Source: Rostratula benghalensis (taxonomy: Eukaryota; Chordata; Aves; Charadriiformes; Rostratulidae). Taken from it: DNA of 64,000 nucleotides. Positions 39,924 to 53,348 of the stretch are shown here, piece by piece. Both the position numbers and the translations under genes were made by a program. The stretch is taken from positions 2,400,674 through 2,464,673 of the forward strand of contig VXAI01000083.1 of the NCBI GenBank assembly GCA_013399305.1. Reading direction: 5' to 3'. The notes under the pieces were generated by a model, which saw nothing but the letters and a program-made list of their open reading frames with translations, searched no databases and was not told where the DNA came from. The first letter of the stretch is position 1. Each line of letters opens with the position of its first letter.

Positions 39924-42900
39924 AATATATATTTTAGGAACTCATCATACTTCATCTCTTATGATTGATCTTGTTTATTTTTGGTTTTTGTGCAACAAAG
40001 TTGATGCCAGTTATTCTAATTATAACCCAGTCAACAGAATGACAGAAATCTTATGTCCTGCAACTCCACAAATAATTCAATGCAATTCACTAGTCATATT
40101 TATTGCAATCCTAATATTTTTACAAACTTATGGTCAGCTTTTAGGTATTTTCTGTGTATTTACCTTAGTTACCTTTCTACTAAATTATAACTGCATTCCA
40201 AAACAGAGTCATTTGCAATGCTCCTAATTCTCCTGGAGCATTTTTGGATACAGATGGCTAGAGATAAAAACTTGAATTCAATATCCATCTATTCACTGTC
40301 TCTCAAAATAAGTGTGAACGTAAATTATCCCAATAGCTTTCATGCATGGCATATGAAAAATGATAAATCTGAGTGTCTATTTTACCTTTGGGTAGAGAAA
40401 AGAATCAACTGATGATACTTTGAGTAACTTCTCATTACTTGCATTTTCATCCACAATACTTGTTTTTTCCAATAAGCTCTCCTTTTCCCCAATCTATATA
40501 GAAATAAACAAACTGTCACAACAGACAAAGCAGTAACTCTGCAGCACATTCTCTCTTTCCACACCGGAGGCATATAAATTTAAAGGTGGAGGTAACTGAG
40601 GAAATGTATGTTGCAGTATATTTATCACACAGAACCAAATCTTGTGGGTTCATGTCTGCTGTATACAGCAGTTCCAAAGAGGAAAGCAAAGCACACAGCT
40701 GTTGTGGCTGCAGCTGAAAGGAGCTATGCCATTAAAGGAGATGATGCTATGGACCAGCTTTGATCTGGCAGATTAAGATTTTCCCAGTAGGCTTAAACTG
40801 ATAGTCTCCAAGTCATGATCCCTTTCTGCACAGTTTGTAAAACTGAGTGCATGTTCACTACTCCAATGGTTTCATTTTGGTGGGCAGCATGTTACTCAGA
40901 GACAAAATATATACCTACGTATATCTATTGCCATACATTCAACTATTTTAAACACATTGACTCTAGATCAGTCAAAGTAGATAAACCTATAAGCTAGGTG
41001 GAAAAAGGTAGAAAAGGGGAAGATTTTAAATTGCTTTGGAAACACTGAAGTTGTCTGAATTTCCTGTGTGTATGACAGATATGAGAAAGAAGCAGAAATG
41101 GAAAGGTTAGGTGGATGAGATCCTAACAGGCCTTTCAATTGCCTTAGGGCTGCCTAATGTACCAGAGAGACAGGACAAAATATGCCATCAGTGCTGCCTC
41201 ATGGACTAGGTACACCACCTTTGAAGTGCTGATATTCAAAACATGCCTTCCACAGTGTTTTTCCAGTCCACAAAGAATTAAAAAGTAACCATCTTCCCAA
41301 GTTACTGTGTTTTGGTTTTTTTTCCTTATGGATTTTATAAAAGCCACAAAAATTCTATCTTTCAAAAAATACCATTTCATGTTTTTGTTGGAAGGTCGTT
41401 AGGTTTTTTTAGAGGTATATTTTAACATCCAGCAATACCCACTGAAAATGTGAATGCATAAAAGATCACTAGTTATATTATCAGAATTATGTCTTTCTCA
41501 GTCCCAAGAAATCACCTGAAGATTAAGCCAAATACTTAAGTTTCAGAACATAGTGGTATTAATAGCATTCTTCAGAAATGGAAAGACACTCAGAAAGAAC
41601 GATCAGACAACATGGATTAGAATGTTCTTTTAATTAAATTCAAACATCTTATTCTCTCATTTCTGCAGGGTGCTGCACTAGTGTGAAGGTGGCTGTGTGC
41701 AGTGTACTGCTGTCCCTAAACCACTGGTCTCTTGGTATCCTACATTCATAGCAACTGGACTAAAGCAAGGGTACATTTCTCAGTACAGGAGTGTCTCTTC
41801 CAAGCGCCCACAAAATCTGCTGACAGCTCCAAATAAAACCACAGACGTCTTTCTTACAGGACAGAAATTAATTTCCTATTTTTAATATCTATCATTTACA
41901 TATTTCTCTTAAGTGAGAAAAGAAGGAAAAGATCTGATGAAGATATATGATCTTGCTGTCACTGCAAGATTATTTTCTGCAGCATATTGTTTAGAGCTTT
42001 TCTGTGTCCACTCTTAAATGACTCCAAAAGAACACCCATTACATTTTTGGAAAATGACTCCGTAGTTTAACAGCTGCCAGCGACAACAACAAAAAAATGT
42101 TTAATTTTTTCTTAATTTTAGCCCTTTAGTCCAGAAGAAACTGTGCACCATGCCAAGTGCCTGCCCTTTTCCCTTGTGTATATACCCTCCTTATCATATC
42201 TGCATATGTTCAGTCTTTAACAAGAAAAAATCACGGTTATGATATATTTGTTTTAGTACACTCCCTAAGGAATATTGATTTTCTTCTTCAGGGCATAAAG
42301 ACAAGTAGGGGGATAAGGAACTGAATAGCATATAAAATAGGATTTAAAATTTTCTCAATATAGAGTTATATTCCTTAATTCAAGGTACTATTTAAAAAAT
42401 TAAAAATACGGCAAAAGAGAAATCATACTCTCTCCAACTCGGGAAGATTTAAGCATTCAGGTCCACAGTTAACATTTGTACATCTGCTTGAGGATGAAAA
42501 AAAAAAATTATCCACTGAAAGCTACCTTATGCAGGGGGAATTAAAAGGAACATAGTAAAAAAGAGTTAAGTTTTCAAAAATCTGAACTGGTCAAACAACA
42601 GAAATTGAAAGTGAAAGCATTTGAAACCTGACAGGTTTTTTTGAACATAAGAAATCTTCATCCGGTTTCTACACTGTTACTTTCCATTGGATTAGAGATT
42701 GAGTAATGAGAACGTTTTTATGTCATTTGCTGCTCCCTAGTGGAGATAAAACATAATTGTAAAGGTTGCATTTTTTTTAAAAAAAAAGAATAGGTATTTG
42801 TAAATTTAGGGCTATAACAGAAACTCAGTTACCAAAAGAGAGTTTCCATTCCAGTATCATTTGGTCCTTATTTCTGAGGAACAAACCCCATATATTACCT

Positions 42901-44324
42901 TAAAACTATAAGAAAAAATATTTTTTTAGGGTACTTAGGCCTTGAAAGTCATTACTTCATCTGGGAAAACACTTCAGCATTATGGACTCTGTTGAAAATT
43001 TACAGGTGGTATTATCCGCCTTCAGAAGAGTAGAGATAGACCAATGCTTAATAAACTGATGTCACGTGTAAATAATTTAAAAATCACAGTTATTTCTATT
43101 GCAAAAAAAAATCTATTTCTAAAAATACACACCTTTAGTTCTCTTTCTATATTTGCAACTAGAAATAGATAAGCAGTAAAACTATTTTCCTTGGATTTCA
43201 TATTTGTTGTCTGTCTTCTGATTCCAAGTTTGACGGTGATACAACCTTGCTTGCTTTGGAAACTCAGGAATTAAATTAGAAGTGAATAAGTGAATAAATA
43301 CAGTGCCACACCGACACATGCATGAAACCTGATGAAGCAAGATCTGTATTCAGTTATCTGCTAATGCCCTTGTGCCCATTTATTTTGTAAGCCCTCCAGT
43401 TCCTCTTTTTTGCCATTACTGTTTTGTTTCATTGTTGTTTTTTTTTTTTTTAACAAAGAACTTGAAAACAACAGACTCACAGATCCAACTGCAATTATTT
43501 CTTTTTGCACTCTTGATAGATATGTTACAAATAATTAGAACTTCAAATAAATATTATCAAACCTGTGGCGGTGAATCACATAGAGAAAACTGTAGCAATA
43601 AAGGAGAGCTAAAGAGATGATTGCAGACTGCTTCTATCATCTACTGCTTGATTAAACTGTCCATATAAAAAAATGAAAACAGGATATTTTCTTATATTTT
43701 TCATCAAAATATTCTAATATATTTTCCTCTACTCTGAGAGCATAGTACATAAAGAACATAAAATTGCAATGGAGTACAGAAAAAGCTTATTTCATCTGTG
43801 ACAGAAAATTGGAAGCTGGTCACAAGTATATAGAAAGAAAGGCTTGGAATTTACAATCCTGAAAAACAGGGAAAATTATCTAAATCCTCCCCCAGTTCAG
43901 TAAGTGACTAAGATTTTATACAGAAATAGAAATGGTTACGTAGACAAATACCAATCCGGGAATAAATTGATAACTGTTGCTCAGAGGAAAGCTTCCTCAG
44001 TTTATAGGAAATCACAAGGTGTGCATCAGCAAAATGCCGCTCTTCCAAAAAAGGCCAATTGCTGCATCTCTTGCTGTGTTGTGAAAACAATACCATGCCC
44101 TGAGAAATCAGAGTCCTCTTTGCTCGTATTGAAAAGACTTGAGCTGAAATACTAAATCCAATTTAAACACTGCATTTCAAAATGTGGACTAAATAAAGGA
44201 GAGCACTGAAAATGTGCTTATAATGTAGGGATTGCCATCACGAAAAGTTTGAGAAAGGACTTATTATTAGGTAGACATCAGACGATGCCCCATCATTCAT
44301 TACTGATTTCTACGCTTCCTTTCA
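39924..44324. other. unannotated noncoding DNA
   Basis: AT-rich, no supported gene. Frames at 39961-40227, 41144-41380, 41697-41885 and 43372-43620 have no domain. A 10-bp perfect inverted repeat (ATCTATTTCT at 43111-43120, AGAAATAGAT at 43161-43170) is present. Confidence 0.45.
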
Positions 44325-44708
44325 CAGAATTGTTAGAGTTGCAACAGACCTCTAGAGATTGCCTAGAGCACACTGATAGGTCTTGAAGACCTCCAGAGAA
44401 GGAGACTCCCTGGGCAGCCTGTTCCAGTGCCCTGTCACCCTCACCGTAAAGAGGCTTTTCTTCGTATTTGAATGGAACTTCCTTTGTTCCTGCTTGTGCC
44501 CATTGCCCCTCATCCTGTCACTGGGAACTGCTGAAAAGAGTCTGGCTCCATCCTCCTTCAACCCACCCCTCATCCTTCTCCTCTCCAGGCTAAAGAGTCC
44601 CAGCTCTCTCAGCCTTTCCTCATAAGGGAGGTGCTCTATTCCTTAATTGTCTTTGTTGCCCTACGCTGGACTCTCTCTAGTAGTTCCCTGTCTCTCTTGA
44701 ACTGCAGA
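44325..44708 (-). mobile_element. CR1 non-LTR retrotransposon, 3' end fragment
   Basis: The minus strand carries the end of CR1 ORF2 and its short 3' tail. The left edge reads TTCACAGAATTGTTAGAGTTG, the typical antisense start of a CR1 3' end (the AGAAT...GTTRG...GACC pattern). The coding part, complement of 44352-44573 and its extension, translates to [37 protein letters not shown] and SPSLEVFKT, the conserved C-terminus of avian CR1 ORF2. The right edge near 44708 is the 5' truncation point. The copy is short, but its conserved residues are better kept than in the older LINE remnants in this window. Confidence 0.92.
44352..44573 (-). pseudogene. CR1 ORF2 C-terminal remnant
   Basis: A 73-codon open stretch with [31 protein letters not shown] and SPSLEVFKT in the order found at the end of CR1 ORF2. 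Compared with the usual pattern, residues are missing after LPRE, before SPSLEVF, which suggests a small in-frame deletion. Endonuclease and catalytic RT motifs are absent because of truncation. Not functional. Confidence 0.88.
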
Positions 44709-47700
44709 CCAACAACTTGATTTTATTCAATCACTTGTTTACAGGCTATTTTCTCTGATATTCTTATGAAGGTAAAACTCCATAACTGCATAGGGCACAC
44801 TTCAATGCACAAAATACAAGTTACTCATGACAGTTCCAGGGATGTCAGGAATACAGTTCATAGACTTCAGATGTTTGCTTTGAGTTCTATCTTTTCTTTA
44901 CAACATGTTTTGCTCTATGGAGGCCTTTGGATCCCTTTTTTTTAATGGGTGTAGGTTGTCTAGGTTAGCTAATTAATTTTTTCCCTTAGGGCAGAAGAGG
45001 CTTTCAGTGACTCTGTGCATTAAAATTCTTTCAAAACATTTAGAACTCCAATGGCTATTTCATCTTATAAAACAGATTGCTGCAGAGTCAAGCATGTCTT
45101 TCTTGAATGTAAAATAAAGTTCATAACAAGATCAGTGAGCATGATGCTTGTGCACAAACCCCAGAATTTGGCTCCTGTATACTGGTTCGGTTGATGAAAT
45201 ACAGTTTAAAAGCCAGACATTTAATAACCCTAAAAGCATGTAGTGCAAAATGACAAATCACGGTACAAAAAGAAGAAACTTTTTTGCTTAACCTGCACAA
45301 ATGTGTAAATGTGAATATTAGTGCACTAACATAGAGGCTCCCTGTTTGCTAGTTATTGTTCCTTCCATGACATTGATTCCCTAATTTCCTTGAGTGCAGA
45401 GACAGACTTTCTCTAATCAGAGAAGAAAAAACAATACATTATATACAACCAGAATGCATTTGCAGACTCCTCATGCAGTTGATAAAGCATGTGCATTTCT
45501 AGTTATTTATTCCATTAAAAACACATCAGTGTTGCCACGTCACCTTATTCTCAAATCATATCGTTTGTACAGCTTTCGCTTTTGTAGGGGCAACCAAAAT
45601 GTCTCACTGTACAATCACAACTCTCAAAATGTTGGCTGAACTGCAAGAAACCACCTATATATTCACCAACACATTGATTTGCTACTGAGTTATACTGTTA
45701 AGGGAGTTGTGTAAATAGAAATTCCTCCATTTTAGGTGGGATTTGGACTACCTGATTTTCAGATGGCTCCCAAATTAAATGACATAAAATTCATATTGGG
45801 AAAAATTGACACTCTTGACTCTCAGAACACTTACTTTAGGAGCTGGACACTTAAATATCTGTTTGGCAGCTGAACGGCTGAGAGCCCGGAAGACAGTCCT
45901 CTTCTAGTCCTACTCACAGTTACCTGAAGTGGATTCACTATTTCCATTATTCAAAGCTGTTTTTCAATGTTGCTGATAAAGAAGTCATTAAGAATACCTA
46001 ACAGACAATGGCTGCAGTATAAACTGTGTAGGTTAAGAATTCTTTGACAAGCATTCTCAATATAAGGGAGAAGGAGTGGTCAAGAACAAGCCCTTTTTTT
46101 TTTGATTACCCACTATCTTCCCTTCAAATTACTCTTAAAACAAGTAACAATGTATTTATTAAGTACTTGCAAACTTAAAACTTTATCTCATTTCACACTC
46201 CTACACACCGACTTGTGATTGCTTCAGCCCAGATGATAGGTTCAAGTAAGATAATCTACATTGTTTATTGGACTCTTCAGCAATTTTTAATTTGTTGCCT
46301 TGCGCAGTCATACAGAATTCAATATTGTATTTAACATAGCGTGCATTTTATTCATTGTTTTGTAGTTTGTTTCTTCATTGGCAGTTTCAGTAATTACTAA
46401 ATTGTTGTGCAGAGCACGTGGGTGTGCAACAAATTAGGTTTACTGTGAGCACAGATAAGTAAAACTTATTCAAGAACACAATTAAATAAAACAAATTCAG
46501 TGAGAAATGCAAAAATAGGGAAGAGGTTAACCCCTCCCCCCCCTTTAAATATCAACCTGTACAATAGGAAGAAATCTGTGTAAAACTTACTAAATATTTT
46601 TTATTTATTCGAGTATTGATTAGCATATAAAGAATGTTGCAACCTTAGTTCCTAATTTTTCTCCTCTAGGCAACCTCCTAAACAAGTGACATAAGGCATC
46701 AAGATCTACAGAAACCATAGCTATTGCCACACTTCTGTCTCACAAAGCCAAGCTTATCTTCACTGAAGTTTTATTGACAATGCTTACTTCTCCTTTAATT
46801 CCTCCATTATATTTTCAGCAGATCATTAATTGCTAATTTGTTACATGTAATTTGATTCTTTCAATATATAAATCCTTCTTAAAAAAAAGAATCCAACCAT
46901 CAGGAACACTGGTTTTACTCTCCACTGTCAAACTGAATTTTACTTGCAGTATCATCCTTTCCTCCTTGTCCCTAAAGTAGTATTAACTATTATTACAATT
47001 GATACGTGCAGTTTTTATGCAGAGGGAAATTCACCTTGTGTTTTAGCCGCTATCATTAATTTGAGAAGTATTTTTGCAAATCTGAGAATTTAAGGAACCC
47101 CCAACCTATCTTGAAAACCAGAAAGTTACATACCTGCTTTTGGAAGCAAAGTGTACTGTCACAGAATATATGATCTCTCAATCTAGATCTCATCTTTGCT
47201 GCTAGAACTGCAAGATGAAAATAATTAAAGGACTGATTTCTCCTCTGTTCTTGACCTAACCATTAGAGAGAACAAAAGGCACACTGGATTTTTTTTTGTG
47301 GGCAGCTCTTAGCATCGCAAGCTACAGGTTCAGAACTGTCAGTTGGCTTTGTTCTTTTCTCCAGATGGCACTTCCTATAGCACATATTATTCATGTCTTG
47401 CATACAAACAATCCGAGCAAAGCAGTATCTTTACATACCATGCCTTAATGAAAAATGGAGGTTGGATTTTGAGTTTTGGACATAAGTTTTTGAAAGTTTC
47501 CAATTCCTAATCCCACTGAGTTACAATTCAGTATGTATGCAGGTAGAACATATTAGTGTGTTATTTGCACCACGACATATTCATAAATGCAAGACCAGCC
47601 TATACAGCATCGCTGTGTAGGAGGAGCATGGAACTAGATGTGCAGGAATGTGCAGGGTTAATATAATTTGTTCTTGATTTATTTCTACAGTTTTAATAGT

Positions 47701-50700
47701 TGTTCTTAGGTGTATGAATTTTAATTTTAAATGTAAATTTGTAGAGTGATATGATTGACTAGAATATGGTGGAAATAGTACTGTTAACAGTGATTTCTCT
47801 CATGTCTTCAAGAGAAAAATAGAAAAGATTAACATTACACAGCAGAAAATTCCTATTAGTTAAAGGTTATGGCATAGGAAATGATTCCCATTATTAAATA
47901 AAACACAAGTTGCTATTGAATATCTTATAAAAAATGACGAGCAATTAAAAATTGACCAGACTGCCCTAATACAATGATAATGGCTATCAACAGTAATAAT
48001 CAACCAGATAATAAGGAACTGAAGCAACAGATGAATTGAATATATGAGAAAATTTGTGCACTCTTGTCACAGTGGTTGATCCAAGAGAGGATATTATACA
48101 GAGAGAACAGTCTTCCATTGACAGGGGATGAACTAGATTTTTACCAAGTTTTGACTCGGAAATTCAAAGATAAGAAAAAAAAATAGAGAAAACAAGTATT
48201 TAACTAAGTAAAGAAAAGCAGGATTTATTTTTTTTTGGTAGGAAGAATAAAATTTAATTTTGACCAACTTGGACTAAAAACTAATTTTTATTAAAAAGTG
48301 TGGGGTTTTTCCCTTCCTCATAGCAAGTATGTATTCTCAGAAAGTTCAAGATATGTTTGGACGTAAAGAAACATTTAAATCCTTGGTACCATCACCAAAG
48401 AAGCCTACACCTACATGGCAGCACTTGCTGTTAAGTAGCTGAACCAAAGAGATCTAGTAGTGTTTTATTTATTTTGTGTATTGCAAGCGTATAGGCTGCA
48501 GTTTATCACAATGACGGCTAAATCTATCATCCTCTACCTGGAGCTATAATAGGAGTGCTCTCAAATCAACAAGTCTTTCCTTCAGAGTAACTGAACTGTA
48601 AATTGTCCTTGACCAGTCAGACAAACAAAAACAACCTTTCCTGTTAATCTGCTGAAGACAAACAGTTCACTGTCTTTCATCCTCAGAAGAAGGATGTCAG
48701 TGGCAATGGTGTTATATGTCACATCCTTCACACGATGCTATTCCGCTCTCGGGTTCAAAAGCTTAGTGTGATATTAAGGAAAAGATGCTATCCGACCTCT
48801 ACATAAGTAAATACTCATTTTGTTTCTAGGAACATGGATTGCTTTTTGTTTAATGAAAATGAAGTTTCCCAGATCATTAGAATATATTGGGGAAATACAA
48901 GGATTTTTTTTCTACTAGATACAGAGAACTTCCAATAACATGGTCATGACAACTTAATCTTGTATCAAGTAGAGGGAAATTTTTATTCTGGCAGAGGATC
49001 AAGAAATCAATTTCATAAAATATAGACACAGAATTATCTGGGATGATATGTATACCTTCATTGTTGTAACTTTACAGATCAGATTTATGTCATGAAGTTA
49101 CTGGAAATATTTTTTTAAGGCTATTACATGTGTTCCTTGCAGCAACCGAGTGCAGATATTTTATATCTCTTCATCACTTTCTGTAACTGATTTTTTAAGG
49201 TATCTTACCAAAAAGCATTCCTGAAAGGCTCCATTAAAGAAATGCTGACACATTATGTTACAGTATGTTACAGTATCTTGGGTTCTATCAGTCACATTTC
49301 ATTACTTTTACATAACATGGCTCTATTGATGCAACCTGATGTGACATGTTACACTGCAGTGTCAGCAACAAACTTTGACTAAAAAGTTTCTATCCTCAAA
49401 TCCACTATATCTAGATGAAGCACACAAGAAATTACTGTAGATATTTCTTCGTCACCCCAAAGAAATAATTGAAATTCACATGTTACCACCATGCCTGTAC
49501 CTTGGCACCAGATAATTCCCTGCCGAATTTGTGCAGTCAAAATAGGTAGTAGTTAGAGTATTTTACGAGTGGCACATCTTTATTCAGAACATCCAGAGGT
49601 GCCTGGGTCAACAGCTTCCTATTTATTCAAATTTATATTGACTAGCTTCAGAAGGCAAAGCTGACAAAATGATTAATTAGACTTTATAACTCATTGGCAG
49701 CCTGCAGTTTAATAGAATTAGTAGAGCTTAAGTTCATCTTTAATACCATGACGGTTTTAATTTTAAAAATGTCAAATTACATTTTTCAGTCAGTGCAAAA
49801 TACAAGATGACTTTTTCCAAACTTACAGAAAACCAGAAATACCTAAATAGGTACTACGTTTAATATAGGGCTTTTCTGACAATTAAAATGTTTAAGAGAA
49901 CTGATTCACTTTTCAGTTTGGTTTTTTTTAAATCACTTTGTAACACAGACAAACATGTTTTCCATAATCTTTCAACTTTAGTAGGGTGCGTTACCTTTTA
50001 GGAACCATACACATTAACCAGAGAGAAATATTTTATTCATCATAATTGGTATTTCTGTTAATTTTGGACTGAGCTGCATTTAGTCTCAAATTTGTAAGGG
50101 AGAAAATTTGGCAAAGGTGGACAGCTCTAAAAAGAAATGAATTTAGAGCACAAAATACTAGTAATGCTTTGCTTTATATTATTCTTTCAGATCTTATCTA
50201 GCCCATTAATTTTGAAATTGTAGTAATTACAGGAAATATAAAATTCAAATTATGCTTTGCCCCCAGCCACTGAAAAAAATGTATTTTTAATTAACCATTA
50301 TCTTTTTTCAAATACTGTCATCCAATTGAAAAAGCTCATTGTATTCAAAGGGTTTGTACATATCCAAAGCCTAGACCTTTGATTAAGGATGTTTAAAAGA
50401 TGAGAAAATAGGGAGGTACTGGAAAAATCAGCCAACGTGCTTAGATGTCTTAATCCTTTGAAAATTTGGCTATATATATAAATATTTGAATAAGAGCTAT
50501 TGTCTGTTGAGTTTCTTCAGATTTTACTACCAGAAGTCCAATAATACCAATCTTCATGTGATTTTTAGCAGCAAACTTTGATTCCTTTGGTACTGAGTGC
50601 ACTTTTATAGTCATTGTACCTGTTCCCCCACACTATCAGGTCTATAAAAAACTAAGACAGAGTACAAAAGAAATCATTGTCATTCAAAGTGGAAAGTAAG

Positions 50701-50994
50701 TGAATATGTTTCAGGGGCTAAGTGGCATGAATAGATGTCACCACTCTCCCCAAATCTAAAATTGATAGCATATTCAATCTATGGAATTTAAAATCAGTTG
50801 GACTTTCAATATACGTTCTACAGAGAGGAACATAAACCCAAAGGAAATAAGATATCAGTGATATAGTCTCTTCAACTAGGAATACTGAGACATGTTATCC
50901 TTGTGTGATGTATATTAAAAAAATAAGTAGAAGCGAGAGATCTGAAAATCCAGGATGATCCAGTAGAAAAGGACTTCTCCGTTTCTCATATTAG
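44709..50994. other. unannotated noncoding DNA
   Basis: A long gene-free, AT-rich stretch with few open frames. 45394-45639 lacks any domain. 49620-49735 holds clustered homeodomain-like words (GATTAATTAG, TTTATAAC, TTTAATAGAATTAG) and might be a regulatory element, by inference only. A tandem pair of GTTACAGTAT occurs near 49257-49277. Confidence 0.45.
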
Positions 50995-51107
50995 TCCACC
51001 AGTGAGTACAACGAAAGTACACAAGAAGTTGAGAGGGGACACAGGTGGGACAGCTGACGCCAACTGACTAAAGGCATATTCCATGTCATAGGACATCATG
51101 CTTAGCA

Positions 51108-51113
51108 TATAAA
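51108..51113 (+). promoter_or_regulatory. LTR TATA box
   Basis: TATAAA within AGCATATAAAGCTGGGG, sitting 15 bases downstream of a GACATCATG (CRE-like) word. The position fits the U3 core promoter of the LTR and predicts a start site near 51135-51145. Confidence 0.65.
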
Positions 51114-51116
51114 GCT

Positions 51117-51145
51117 GGGGAGGAGGGAGGGGGCCAGGGGGAGGG
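51117..51145 (+). other. G-quadruplex-prone tract in LTR
   Basis: Four or more G-runs of at least three (GGGG, GGG, GGGGG, GGGGG, GGG), separated by short A- or CCA-containing loops, satisfy the usual quadruplex pattern. The tract covers the expected transcription start of the LTR. Confidence 0.6.
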
Positions 51146-51294
51146 ATGATATCTGGAGTTGCGGCATTCGTCTTCCCAAGTAACCACTAAACGTGATGAA
51201 GTCCGGAGATGGTTGAACACCTTGCCTGCTGATGAGGAGTACTGAATGTATTCCTGATCTTGCTTTGCTTGCACACATAGCTTTTGCTTTACCT

Positions 51295-51300
51295 ATTAAA
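51295..51300 (+). promoter_or_regulatory. LTR polyadenylation signal
   Basis: ATTAAA within TTTACCTATTAAACTC, about 185 bases after the TATA box and followed by a T-rich stretch. This is the expected place for the R-region poly(A) signal of this LTR type. Confidence 0.6.
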
Positions 51301-51427
51301 CTCTATTTATCTCAAGCCACACATTTTCTTACCCTAACCTTTTCAATTCTGTCTCCCATCGCACTTTAGGGAGAGTGAACAGGCAGCTCTGTGGTTTTCA
51401 TCTGCCTACTGGGATTAAAACACACCA

Positions 51428-53348
51428 TACTAGAAAACCCCTTACACTCATCCCTAAGTCTGAGCCGGATGAAGTTAACATCCCTGATGAAGACAAAAAA
51501 CTCGGTTTTGATGGGATACAGTGGACATGGAAGAAATGCCTAAGGCAAGCTGTAAGTGCCAGAGGAACTTAACACCTTTTGAGTGCCAAAACCCCCAAAA
51601 GGGAAACCGTACAGAAATATCTCCCAACTACAAATGGGAAAGGGGAGGACCAAGATGCCCACACAGTACTATTTTTCATATGTTTAACAGATATTAGGTT
51701 AAGTCATCCAATTCCAGAGTCTGAATGAGAGGAGGAGGTGGCAAACAGCAAGAACAGTCAGTTCATTCTAATGTGACAAAATATGACAAGACCACAGGGA
51801 AAAAGGGAGACGCAGGATAAGTAAAAAAGGATACTGGAGTTAATGTTATTCAAAACAGAACACTCCAGTGCATATAACAGACCTGTGTTGATACAGTGAC
51901 AGAAACAGACCTGAAAACTAGAGAGCTGCAGTTTCAGAATTTTTTAATCAGACAAGGCAACATCGACAGGACTCCCACCTCATTTCAGGAACTTAGAAGC
52001 ATATTGTGCAGAGACAGAATGGAAGTAGAAGAGTGTTTGTGATGGCAGAGTAATAGAAAATGGCCAGGGTACCTATGTAGTCCTTTGCCTATGTATGGAT
52101 TCTCAATAACCAATAGACATGTGTAAGAAAGCCAGATCCCTACGAGACTAAACCTAGCATAAATTTGCAGGTTATGTTTTGATCACGAACCTTGTAAGAC
52201 AAGAGGGAGCTGGGAAATAAAGAAGCATAGGCAAGCTTTGCCTGTTAGTAGCAACGTATTTGTCTATATATTTTGTAGAAAATTCCAATAGACAGGTCTG
52301 ATGGTTTTTCAGGAAGAGGTAATTTTCCACTTAAATGCATATGCATATTAACTTGTGTAGTACTGTGCAAATGAAGAAGGCAATCCATAAGAAACTTAAA
52401 GCAAGCATACTGAATGAGATTCAAAAGAGCAAATTCAGCATATATGGTACACATGACTGATCATAGAGCGCTAATGAATAACAATATCCCTTTGATGTTA
52501 ATTAGTTGCACTTGATAAGGCAATGCTAAGTGGGTTTACAACAGTCAACTAAGAAAAATCAAAATTTCAATAGAGCTTTCAGAATGCTAAAAACAATAAG
52601 GATTTTTAAAAAGAGAAAAAAAACCCATTACCAATAAATGCCTAATTCTTTGGGTTATCTAAAGTACATGAGAAACAACTTAAACAAAAACTAGAAACAG
52701 AAATTATGAAGACACAATTTTGCCAGAAATGTCTATGCCTTTTAAAACAACAAACAAACAAAAAAATCCCCAATCACAGCCAAAAACTACAAACCACAAA
52801 TATCACAAAACAATCTCCAGTGCAGCAAAGAACAAATTTGTTGGCACTAAATTCAAACTGAGTCAACATTAAATGAAATACAGATTTATCTACATTTTAA
52901 GAAAATATAGATGTAGATACTCATGACTGAGAGATTAGTAATACTAAAAAGGTGGTCAAGATTCTTTCTTGAATGTTCTTCTCCAACACAAAAAGAACCC
53001 CACAAATTAGTTAAGGAGCAGCATTGGTTCCTCCCCTCTCCCTATCAAATGTCATTCATCTCCCTATCTATTCCATTAAAGTATAAAATATTTATTAGTG
53101 GACTAACTGGGTTGTGAAAAGCTGTACAGCTGAACAGAGGGTCTTAATTGTATTTGTCAGGCACCTTTAATTGAGAATTATTTTTTCACATTTCTCAGAA
53201 GTTACTATCATGCTTTGCTTGATCTTTCATGATATGGTAAAATACAGACACTATATGCAAAATAGTTTCACAGTGACCCACGGAAAACTGATGTTTCTAT
53301 TAGTGTCATTGTTAGTGTGACTATTCAAAATTCTGCCTAGATGCCAAC
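51428..53348. other. unannotated noncoding DNA right of the LTR
   Basis: 51428-51700 is GC-richer than the surroundings and directly follows the LTR end. It could be leftover proviral leader or unrelated flank, but I see no tRNA primer site and no retroviral protein motif. The 65-codon frame crossing the LTR end (51375-51572) is not recognisable. From 52560 the DNA is A-rich, including an A/C-rich low-complexity patch at 52745-52820. Confidence 0.45.

Larger units (their letters stand above)
50995..51427 (+). mobile_element. endogenous retrovirus LTR (solo or isolated), plus orientation
   Basis: The order of landmarks matches an LTR type I recognise from bird genomes. A U3 part with GGACACAGGTGGGACAG and GATRTTCCAT-like words leads into a GACATCATG word, then the TATA box at 51108-51113. 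This is followed by a purine-rich tract, CGTCTTCCCAAGTAACC, GAGATGGTTGAACACC, and a CTTTTGCTTTACC-TATTAAA polyadenylation region. The end is GGGATTAAAACACACCA near 51427. No primer-binding site or internal gag-pol sequence is recognisable to the right, so it is probably a solo LTR. The left boundary is a guess. The class is likely ERVL or another avian ERV, but I cannot fix it. Confidence 0.75.

Noticed and set aside
44383..44625. 80-codon plus-strand frame, leucine- and serine-rich
   Set aside because: Antisense shadow of the CR1 copy at 44325-44708.
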